From: Aegilops tauschii subsp. strangulata
Taxonomy: Eukaryota; Streptophyta; Magnoliopsida; Poales; Poaceae
Length of the DNA: 64,000 nt
Direction: 5' to 3'
Assembly (NCBI RefSeq): GCF_002575655.3
Contig: NC_053038.3
Span: 141,748,885-141,812,884 of the forward strand
Shown in pieces: positions 55,593 to 64,000 of the stretch; the stretch's first letter is position 1, and each line of letters opens with the position of its first letter. The notes under the pieces are model-generated. The model saw nothing but the letters and a program-made list of their open reading frames with translations, searched no databases and had not been told where the DNA came from. A program made the position numbers and the translations under genes.

Positions 55593-56390
55593 GGCGCAAG
55601 AGCATAAAGAAAAGAGAAAACCAATGATGCGTGCGACAGCTACCTAGGGCACCCTGGGGTAGGGGTCTCCACTATAGATCATTTTTTTTTGAAAGAGCCT
55701 CCACTACAAATCGGCTTCTCCCTCGTCCTCTTGAAGAAAACCGATGATGCGTGCGGCGGTAGGGTTTGTAGGAGTACTACTACGGCGTGCGGGGCCACGT
55801 CATAGTAAACGGGAGAGGGATTGAGTTCGAGTCGACGCCTTAAATATGTGTGGGCCTCTTGGTTTTAGGGGAACGAGGCAGCATTTTGGGTTCGGGGACC
55901 AGTGGAGATATAGTACGTACAAAAAATTGTGGATGTAGATTCGACCGAAAGGCAATGATACATGGGCCCTGCATTTTGATATACTCGAGGCCGCGTGAAA
56001 TTTGCTACTCTACTCAAAACTAGTAAGGTACACATGCATTGAACGCATGAGATTTTGAAACAAAATTATGAATAAATACACACTATAGCATGTAAAGCTT
56101 TGAGTCATATATGCATGATGTAGATGTTCGTTTAGTTCTTATAGTTCATCTCATTCAAAATCAATTAGTTTTATAAAAATGTTAAGATTCATGGGGTTGT
56201 GCATTTTAAAGCATAAAGTAAAGAACAAATAATGGCAATTCATTTAGAAAAAAATTCAATTATGATATGGAAGATTCTAGAACAAAGGAGAAGTGCTTGT
56301 GTTTTGAGGTTTGTGCATTATGCTTAAGTTCAACCATGGAGTCTTCTAAATTGTACATGTGGCAGATCTGGTGGAATGTTGATGATATCC
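55593..56390. other. Spacer
   Basis: No ORF with a domain, no terminal repeats and no RNA gene are seen. A run of T near 55681-55690 may be a worn poly(A) of a minus-strand insertion. Confidence 0.4.
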
Positions 56391-56569
56391 AACGGCCAGT
56401 AGTGCTCGGATTTGCCATCTCTGCACTGTCGGATTAGCTTCATCCAGCGACCATCTTTCAAAGTTATTCGCACACTATATAGTTCTTGTGCCATAGTTGC
56501 ATGTCTTGGAAAAAAGCTACTAGTGGGTTGTACTAGCTATTTAGGAATAGAAGATGTATACATGGAAGT

Positions 56570-57000
56570 TGTAGGGAAAGAGATGACATGGAGTATCTCA
56601 ATTCCTATGAGTAGGGATTGGAAAAGAGATGTCATTTGGTTCACATCATAGGAACTTTTCTATTGAATCTAGAGATGACATGTATCTCAATTCCTATGAG
56701 GAGGGATTAGAAAAGAGATGTAATTTGGTTCATATCATAGGAACTTTTCTATTGAATATACGCTAATGTTTATTTTCCTTTGAAATTATGGGAGTATAGG
56801 AATCCATTCATATGAACCAAGTGGCTCTAAAGCTATAGAAATGATATCATGTTTATTTCCTTTGAAATGTGGAGTATACGAACCTATTCCTATGAACCAA
56901 TTGGCTCTAAAGGAAAAAATCCTATAAAAATCATATCATATAGAGTTCCTATGATATTCCTCCACACCAAAGGATGGTTGAAATTGCTGCAGGTGATACG
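56570..57000 (+). repeat. Two different short tandem duplications
   Basis: A unit of about 92 bp with ATCTCAATTCCTATGAG, GGGATT, AAAAGAGATGT and ATCATAGGAACTTTTCTATT occurs at about 56578 and 56670. A second unit with TTTCCTTTGAAAT, GGAGTATA and ATGAACCAA then GGCTCTAAAG occurs at about 56770 and 56853. The CCTATGAT/ATCATAGG phrases suggest a MITE origin. Confidence 0.8.
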
Positions 57001-57599
57001 ATGGTCTTTCTTTGTAGGCTCCTCCCCCATCTTTATAGTTACCTCTCGAAGATGAATGAAATGATATATATAGGGTATTCTACATGTGCAATTTGGTACA
57101 CGAAAACTCGGTAAAAGTTTGCGAGGTTCGAATTTTCAATAAAGCTCTATGCACTGCATTTTGGAACGGAGGGAGCATACGACAGTTGCTAACACTCACG
57201 TGGAAGATTTGTGTGTAGGAGGAGTGGCTGTTCTGTTAAATGACATGGCAAAACTGACACTGTCGGATGCCGATCTAACGGTTCTTACGGCGTTCGTCAG
57301 GAAAAGGCTTGTGGCGAACCTTTGTCGGATAATGATTTACGGACACATGCATTGCATTGATATGTACCCCCTCTCTCTCACGCACACGCACCCTCACGAG
57401 TCACGACTCTCCCGAGTCATCTCGCACCCACTGTCTATCTGCAGGTAGACGTCACACACATATGTGCTCTTCACACCCTACCCTCAGAACTTCTAAAAAA
57501 CAAAAGACGTCGCACACATTTTATTTTAGCTCACACGTCACACACTTATACTATTACTCTTGTGGCGAAAGTTCTTTGGGCATAGTATATTGTATTCTC
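57001..57599. other. Spacer with a Stowaway remnant
   Basis: CATTTTGGAACGGAGGGAG ends near 57176 and looks like one end of a Stowaway. CACACG-rich low-complexity sequence lies at 57370-57550. No gene is seen. Confidence 0.4.
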
Positions 57600-57680
57600 A
57601 CGAAGAGAAGCGGTGCACGCACGCACTAGTTCTCTCACACCCACTCACAGGTACACGTAGGAGCGCATTTTTTTGAAGCT
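57600..57680 (+). repeat. Dispersed segment, copy B
   Basis: This is the partner of 53195-53300: AGAGAAGCGGTGCACGCACG, an ACAGGTACACGTAGGAGC block and a following CATTTTTTT stretch. Copy B lies just upstream of a promoter-like TATA box. Confidence 0.55.
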
Positions 57681-57703
57681 GGTACAACAAAATCACTCCA
57701 CTA

Positions 57704-57864
57704 CATATATAAGTAGGTGCCTTAGCGCTTGCTTTACTAGGGTTCCTCTCGTTCACTCTCTCATGCTCTCCAGATCTAAGCAAGACATAGGTGGACACAC
57801 TCTCTCTCAGCTCATGGCTGGTCACAAATCCGGCCGGACAACCTCGACCGGGGCAGGGGTGTAG
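57704..57864 (+). pseudogene. Promoter-like region with a 16-codon ORF
   Basis: CATATATAAG at 57704-57713 is followed by a CT-rich leader and an ATG at 57814 reading MAGHKSGRTTSTGAGV then TAG. Downstream GC-rich sequence to about 58050 is open in several frames and ends at a CAG|GTATAT possible donor. It looks like the first exon of a decayed or misassembled gene. No domain is recognised. Confidence 0.35.
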
Positions 57865-60186
57865 GTGCATCGTTCACGCTGTCGTCGGTGGCGAGGGAGG
57901 AGACCAACGGCTGCCCGCGCGTCCCGATTGGCGGCCGTGCCGTTCTCTCCGAGAGAGCGCCGGCTCGGGAGGGCCTCTGACCCCTTCTTCCTCCATGCGG
58001 TATTGTGGCCAAGATGCGGCCTCCCGATGCCGTCTTTGCCACATGCTGATGACCCTCAGGTATATATTCCTTCGAAACCTGCCTTACTCTACTGCCCCTC
58101 CCCACTTGGCTTCGTGTGGATCTTTTTCTACTTCCGTCCGCTGTTCCAAAGCCATCTAGACTTTTACTATTATTAGAGGTAAAGCTAGTTCATATAGTCG
58201 ACTCTAAGAGTTGGTTCAAACAGGGAAGAAAGTGGGAAAGCTGTAGCATGAATCTAGGACTTGGTTCGAAGAGGGAACGGGGGAAAGTACTAGATACTGG
58301 CTACCCAACCGGTCTCTTGGTTGAAAAGACGAAGAAAGCATGGTGGATGGCAAAGGGTGGGCGCAAGTGGACCTATCTCTTGGTTGAAGAAGGAAAGAAA
58401 GTGACGGGTGTTGGGGGACAACGCAAATGAGAATGAGCAGGTCTAGAAGTAATGCCACCTAATGTAAAATCACATGAAGCATTAAGCAATGCAACCTAAT
58501 GTCACTATAAGTAATGGTCTAGTGCCGTCGATAAATTGAAGCAATGCCACCACCATTTTATGAAGTTCTTCCGTCTTGCTTTATTTCCCATGAATTGTGT
58601 TTTTGCAGTTACACTTAAATCTCACACCGCTAACATTGCTTCATCCCAGCGGAACTGCACAAATTTGATTGCACATTTACTGACCATGTGCTACTCTCAT
58701 GACAGTAATACTAATGCTATTGTTTTGCATGTTAATCTAGTGGCAGTGTTGATGTGATGTGATGCTACTTACTTAAGGACACTTTCATACTGTCAATCTA
58801 GTGCCAATTATAACACAATGGATGTTGCTGTTAATCATACGCCACAGCAAATATCTGTCACTGTTTAAATAACCATATTTCGTATTTGCGCAAACAGGGA
58901 TGCCTATCTCCATATCGTTTCGGGATGTCTGTCTCCGTATCGTTTCTATCCACGCAATCAAAACCACACACCTCAGTTTTAGTAGAACTGCGCAAAATGA
59001 GATGGCTATCCCTCGTTGCCGTCGTCTAACCACCCGTCTTCCAGGTATTCCTACATTGGTAGTTACTAGGTAGAATGACCAACGCAATATAAAAGAAGTT
59101 GATTCGTACGTTTTACTTCCTGATTGGAGTGTAGGGACGAGCGAAAACAACTGCATCCTAGTCCGGAATGCACTTTCTACCAGTTCATCCATGGACCGAG
59201 GACTAGCTAGCACGGCTGCACGGCGGTTTTTTGGATAGGTGCGCGGACAAGAGGCATTGTGGTCTGCTTATTTCTGCAAATAGCGGTGCTTAAATTTAGT
59301 GGAATGCACAAGACTTTCAGCTGGTCAGTACACTACATGGTTCAGTTCAGCATTCCAGCTGAGAACACAATTATAATTGGTTATTCTGGAATGAGAGAAC
59401 CTAACCCTGGATGGTGGCAACAAGAAAAAACCAGAGTGAACTCCAGGAAATTTAAGCCTACCGGGAGGCCCTTTGCTCAGAGAAGCCTTGCTTGTTTTTT
59501 CCTGATTTGTAAACCTTCTCACAACTTTGTCTTTTGCTGTGAACTAGTATATGTTTGTTATGTTCTATGAATCATTGAGATGTATAAAATTGCTTAACTT
59601 ATGCTTTTCAAGTTTTTTATGAAGCCGAGTTTAATGTGAGTGTTCCACATGAACGCTGGACTAGAGTGTGAACGTTTGGAATTTACATTGTGGCCTCAGT
59701 TAACTGCATGAACCACTGTAACAAGATACATAGTTGCTTATATGTCAGACAGCTGATTGTTGATTGTTATCTGGTCGATAGCCTAGTGTTGAAGTGAGCT
59801 GAGCCAATGTGCCGTGTTTTGCACAACTGCTTACAAGTGGGGTAGCACCAACAGTGTTTACAAGTACTTATGTATACGTCGGCGCACAGTTCTCGAACGA
59901 GTACTCTATTTCATCAAAACACACACTGCTTGTATGATAAACCGTGACAACTTATGTCTCACCATGCCATATTCATGAAAAAACTAGGGAGGACGCATCT
60001 GTTTCGGCAACAATTATGATGGTTCTCACATGATTCACGGGCACACAAAAGTAGCAGTAGTTCCCATAGATGGATTCAAACAGAGTACTAGCCCCAGAGG
60101 GCTCGATAACAGGCAAGGTTCGGATAATTAGACACAATCCAAACTACTATTAAACACTAGCTGGGGCAACTATTTCATGCCTCGAT
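57865..60186. other. Spacer without a supported gene
   Basis: After about 58100 I see only short ORFs. A phrase related to TTGGTTGAAGA/TTGGTTCGAAGA recurs three or four times at 58215-58390. GCAATGCCACC occurs twice near 58450-58550. No terminal repeats, tRNA or other RNA gene were found. Confidence 0.4.
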
Positions 60187-61252
60187 CTAATTTGGGCTGG
60201 ACACAAGACGGACCTTGCCATGAACATCATCGAGGACGTCCGGCAGCAGCTCAATCCTGTGAACCTTCATGAAGACAACCTTGTGGCCTTGCCACTCATA
60301 AACTTGTTTGTGGAGGCATGCCACATCATCTTCCTGCTTAAGCTTGACAAGAACAGTATGCCTCAAAAATGAAGGAGTAGCTTTGAACTTCTTGTGCTTC
60401 AGTACACCCTGGACAACATGCCTGACAACAGTGAGGCTGGAATACAACTCTTAATTGGTATAAGCGCAAATGGCTTCCAGGATCCAACAGCCTAAAAACT
60501 CCGTTTTCCCAGTGCATATATTCAGGTCATCCGCCTCATAGCGAGTGACATGTACAACCACACAATCCTTGTCTGCATCAGGGCTCTAATTGAAACAGAA
60601 AAAAAATCTGAATTACTTTCCAGTATAAGAAACGCAAGTTATTTAAACCACTATGTATAGCATGGCATCAAAGCTAATAAAATTTTGCATTATTCATCAC
60701 CACATACTTAGATGAAAAACCACAATCGAGATCGGCAAAGAAGAAAATCACCTTGGGCAGCTCAGCAGGGGGGGGGCACATCCTCGAAGGGGGAAAACTG
60801 CTCCTGCAGTGCCACGGGGGCTGTAACCTCAAACGGTGCGTTGACCATCTCAGTAGTGGCCGTGAGCGTATCTGGGGTCGGCTCGGTGGCTGCCTCCATC
60901 TTCTTGGAGCTCTCTGTCTCATGGGGATCAGCCTCCCGCGTCTGCTCCAATATCGGCAGATCTTTGCCTTGTTCTCCTTGGTCCATCATGAAACTGACGA
61001 ATACTCGGAGACCACTGAAAGTAAAACACAATCTCAATGACAATGAAACAAAAAAAAGAGTGAGGACCGGTTACTGCTTTGCAAAAGTTCTTTTTTTTCT
61101 CTGAATGAAAATATACCAACATCACGGATCCGCTTACCTTCCCTTCGTTGGGAGAGAAGAACAGTGGCAGGTGCGAGTGTTGCCTTTCTTGAAGACGGTG
61201 AGGGAGAAGGGGATTCAGCGAAGAGTGAAATAATGGTTGCTTCGTCCGTCAA
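60187..61252 (-). pseudogene. Three-exon gene relic, protein of unknown function
   Basis: Exon 1 (ends at a GGAAG|GTAAGC donor near 61138) reads TDEATIISLFAESPSPSPSS and RKATLAPATVLLSQRRE; its first codon is TTG, not ATG. Exon 2 (61014-60752) reads MMDQGEQGKDLPILEQTREA to FSPFEDVPPPC; a run of nine C (minus strand) puts a TGA after it, and one base fewer would give PPPAELPK up to the donor. Exon 3 (60585-60187) reads SPDADKDCVVVHVTRYEADD, a TAA after ICAYTN, then ELYSSLTVVRHVVQGVLKHK to VRLVSSPN. Splice ends are GT-AG. I recognise no domain. Joining exon 1 to exon 2 puts the MMDQ frame out of phase, so it is either a relic or translation begins in exon 2. Confidence 0.5.
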
Positions 61253-61400
61253 ACTTAGACTGCGTGGAGCTGGGGTTTTGTGATACGATGGCTCGTTACT
61301 GTCGCGCTACGACCGGGGTGACTCTCCGCCTGCATACTGCCTTCTAATTTGGTGGATGGCATTTGGGCCCGCGCGCTGCATGGCCCGCATGTCGGTGAAC
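61222..61400 (-). promoter_or_regulatory. Promoter side of the unknown gene, copy 3 of 3 (inverted)
   Basis: Read on the minus strand it contains CACCAAATTA, CACCCCGGTCGTAGCGC, TATCACAAAACCCC and GACGGACGAAGCAACCATTA in the same order as the segments at 54699 and 55398. This links those two isolated segments to the 5' end of the gene relic at 60187-61252. Confidence 0.7.
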
Positions 61401-61465
61401 AAAAGTATAACGACATTCAGTAGAGGGAGACGTTTCGATGACCTAGGAGGAGCCAGAAGCGGTAT

Positions 61466-61545
61466 TGTATCCACTGTACTAGTAGTAATTGTTTTTCTAG
61501 GTAGCTGTAGAGTGTCTCCACTGTACTAGTAGTAATTGTTTCTCT
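61466..61545 (+). repeat. Direct repeat with CTAGTAGTAATTG
   Basis: TCCACTGTACTAGTAGTAAT, then TGTTT and TCT, occurs at 61469 and again at 61516, 47 bp apart. It lies between the two divergent gene relics. Confidence 0.85.
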
Positions 61546-61639
61546 GGGCCCAAGACAAAATAGCCCATCCACCCTAGTAAATAGTAAAATCAATTCAAAA
61601 GTCCATATATTTACTGAATGAGAGGCGCTACCCACACCC

Positions 61640-61885
61640 AGCACACTGCCCCCCAAAAAAACCTGGGTGTTCTTCTTCCTCCTCACTCCAACCCACCTCA
61701 CGTCAGCTCGCTCCACTCGTACCCCCAAATTCCTCACCTCACTCCTACAGAAAACCCTAGCCCCCTTCTTCCTCACTACTACAGAAAAACCCCAGCTCCC
61801 CTTCTTCTTCACTCGCACTACAACTAGGCTCGTCATTCGTTACTCTGCTCAAATCCGTGAGTGCAACGCAACGCCCTCGAGGAAA
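61640..61885 (+). promoter_or_regulatory. CT-rich leader of the F-box relic
   Basis: C/T-rich sequence with a repeated unit (CTCACTCCTACAGAAAACCC, CTCACTACTACAGAAAAACC, each followed by an AGC...CCCTTCTTC block) leads to the ATG. It fits a plant 5' UTR. I see no certain TATA box. Confidence 0.5.
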
Positions 61886-63605
61886 ATGGAGTCGGCTGAC
61901 CCCAGCGCCAAGAAGTTGAGGCTCCCGCCAGCGCCGACGCCTATTGTAGATCCCGCACCCGGCAGCGTGGGGAGCGGCGACCCCGCCCCCACTGGATCCC
62001 AGGAACCTGTAGAATCTTAGGTGTACCGCATCAGCGATCTCCCGAACGCCGTCCTTGGGGAGATCATCTCGGTTCTCCCCACCAAGGATTGCTGCCGCAC
62101 CCAAGTCCTCTCAATTCGGTGGCGCCCTCTATGGCGCGTCGTGCCCCTTAATCTCGACTGTCGTCAGCTATCTCTCTTCAATGATTTTGAAATCCCAGAG
62201 CCATCATCTCCTCCCACCAGGGCTCCGTTCAAAGCCTCTGCATCCCGTCATGCTACCTGAGCAAGCATACCATGCCCTGCACGGTGGACGCCTAGCTGAA
62301 ATCCCCTGAATTCACAGAACTACAGCTGCTTGAGTTCTACTATTCCCCTAGAAATCACCTACCAGATACCTAATGCCATCTACCTGTGCCCTCAGCACTG
62401 ATGTCCATCTCGCGGTTTTCCTCCTCTCTCCACACCGCCACCTTTGCGCTGTGCGACCTACCAGACAATCTGGAACTAAACCTTTGACTCCCATTTCTCA
62501 AGAAACTTTCACTTGTGCAGGTTCGTATATCGGAGGCCTCATTGCACAACATCATCCACTTCAGTTGCCCTGCCCTGGAGTGCTTGGTGCTTGTTTTCAC
62601 AGTTAGAATCGGTTGTCTCCAAATAAAGTCGCCTAACCTTGTAAGAATTGGAATTTCTTTTGATGGAAGGCAGCTCATCATCCAAGATGCCCCTTCACTT
62701 CAAAGGTTGATCCTTGATTCTAGTTATTCACCATTGCAAATAACCATCCTCTCTGCGCCTAAACTGGAGACCTTGGGTGTAATACATGATCTTTGTGCTC
62801 ATTTCAATATGGTATTTGGCTCCACAGTTCTTCAGGTACTTTATATTATCATCTACACTTGTAACCATAAGCTGCATTTTAAATTTCCGCGCATAAGTTA
62901 TATGTCATCTTGGAGTACACATTTTGTACTAATATTATGTTCTATGCTCAATGAAGAGTTTCTCCATGGGTGGCCTATCAATGGTGTTGGATTGTGTCAA
63001 GATCTTATATATCCAAATGAATAGTTTTGATCTGAACAAGATTATTGGCTTGCTGCAATGCTTTCCATGTCTGGAGAAGTTGTATATAAAGGTGATAATT
63101 TCACGCACATTGGAAGCCCGCATATAGTGTACTAGAATTAACCGTTCAGTTGTTGCTCTTTCGATGCTCTTTTTTTAGACCTTAACTGTTTTCAATCTTC
63201 ATGTCTATTTAGGCAACAGGACGGGGTAAGAAAGTTATAACCAATCGGTGGATTCATAAGCATCGGGATTTTCTCACTTCTCATGAGATTCGATTGAAGA
63301 CAATAACGCTAGAACGATATGTAGCCAACCGTGCAAACACTAGATTTGTCACATTCTTCCTGGTGAATGTGAGGTTACTATTGTCCATCAGGCTTAAGTT
63401 TATCAGCAGCATGGTTTTGACGGATGGGTATGTGGAAGAGGAAAAAAAGGAGTTTCAGGTGGGCAAAAGAGCTTCTGAACGTGTCGGGCTTCTATTTACA
63501 ACATATTGTGGTCATAATCTAGTAAATTTTACGATCCAGGATGTTCATTCCATGGACCTGACCGATCCATTTGACTGTGACTGCCGAAAAAGGTCCTGGA
63601 GTTAG
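61886..63605 (+). pseudogene. F-box/FBD-type gene relic
   Basis: The ATG at 61886 gives MESADPSAKKLRLPPAPTPI and a TAG after 44 codons. The same frame then reads [20 protein letters not shown] and [20 protein letters not shown], a clear F-box. A frameshift lies between 62200 and 62300, and two further stops (near 62272 and 62488) precede VRISEASLHNIIHFSCPALE and LVRIGISFDGRQLIIQDAPS (leucine-rich repeats). That exon ends CAG|GTACTT at 62835. A second exon (about 62954-63091) reads FDLNKIIGLLQCFPCLEKLY up to AAG|GTGATA. The last (63213-63605) carries the FBD part LKTITLERYVANRANTRFVT to HSMDLTDPFDCDC. Exon order and the CFPCLEKLYIK exon end match the other relic at 28991-37105, so both belong to the same subfamily. 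Confidence 0.85.
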
Positions 63606-63720
63606 ATGTTGTTGCCCTTTTCAACCTGGGTTTTTTGTAAACCTGATGAACAATTAACCCTCGTGCTTTTGTACAGTTTGTAAGCTGGAGTTAGATGTTC
63701 TTGCCCTTTTCAACTTGGCT
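63598..63720 (+). repeat. Duplicated 31-bp segment at the stop/3' UTR of the F-box relic
   Basis: GGAGTTAGATGTTGTTGCCC followed by TTTTCAACCTGG (63599-63630) recurs with two mismatches at about 63690. The first copy includes the stop codon. Confidence 0.88.
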
Positions 63721-64000
63721 GTGACTGTCATATTTTCTTTGAAGCAAGACAAATGGCTTGCCAGTCGTTTAATTTAGAGTGAAATATTGTAACAACTAAC
63801 AAATCCCAACCAAGGGAAATAACATCACTCTCGCCGGCTGCTTGAGCTCACTGTGCATTACAGAAGCCAAGTGATTAGCCCCCACCAGCACCCACAAACT
63901 TATTTCGAACAAGCACATCAAATGGGCTGTAAATTTTCATAGGAAAGGCTGCATGACCATGACAGATTTGGATTCTGACATTTGGGACCCGCGAGGAAAT
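63721..64000. other. 3' flank of the F-box relic
   Basis: Nothing recognisable is seen up to the window edge. Confidence 0.4.

Noticed and set aside
61034..61252. Intact start codon for the unknown gene at 61252
   Set aside because: The first codon is TTG. No ATG is in frame just upstream, so it cannot be taken as a normal plant start.
1..64000. tRNA, rRNA, snRNA or miRNA genes
   Set aside because: I saw no cloverleaf-like A/B-box pairs outside the SINEs and no conserved rRNA or snRNA motifs. Hairpins found are tied to MITEs or retrotransposons. A covariance-model scan could still find something.

Overview
The window looks like intergenic or pericentromeric DNA of a Triticeae grass (wheat, Aegilops or a close relative). 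I infer this from repeat families recognised by memory, without a database search: Stowaway MITEs, Au-type SINEs, a BARE-1/WIS/Angela-type Copia solo LTR, a large Copia element of the Maximus/Sirevirus kind, a Veju-like LTR element and a CACTA element. I see no certain, fully intact host gene. Almost everything is nested transposable elements plus decayed gene copies.

Layout. 1-6.6 kb holds A-rich repeat remnants, a GC-rich poly(A)-tailed non-LTR-like element, two Stowaway MITEs and an inverted Au SINE. 6.6-8.7 kb is a WIS/Angela-type LTR fragment abutting a CACTA-like element that carries a minus-strand 3'-5' exonuclease relic. 8.7-26.6 kb is one decayed Copia element: 5' LTR, initiator-Met PBS, gag, protease, integrase, RT/RNase H and a third ORF. 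It is split by two solo LTRs (13239-14558 and 14754-18899) and cut off at 26600 by a second copy of the exonuclease-bearing element (26601 to at least 28150).

28.9-37.1 kb is an F-box/FBD-type gene relic on the minus strand, broken by a complete 4.2-kb Veju-like LTR element (29587-33798, 5-bp TSD) and by a truncated LTR (34106-36350). The Veju-like element carries an antisense gene relic with at least four GT-AG introns. 37.3-39.4 kb holds a compact three-exon minus-strand ORF that is still in frame and a zinc-finger-like fragment. 39.4-49.2 kb is a CACTA element: CACTAC end, 44-bp tandem repeats, a GGCCCA-rich subterminal region and a multi-exon minus-strand gene whose exon-intron module has been multiplied about seven times.

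49.2-60.1 kb is gene-poor, with an Au SINE, MITEs, several tandem repeats and duplicated promoter-like segments. 60.2-64 kb holds two divergent gene relics: a minus-strand protein of unknown function and a plus-strand F-box/FBD pseudogene.

Most genes here are parts of transposable elements, so they work as gag-pol or transposon-borne units and not as a shared pathway. The most unusual observations are the spliced antisense gene in the Veju-like element, the pair of exonuclease-carrying elements, the exon-module amplification in the CACTA gene and the small in-frame three-exon gene at 37283-38143. Family names are from memory. Boundaries given with TSDs were read directly from the sequence.
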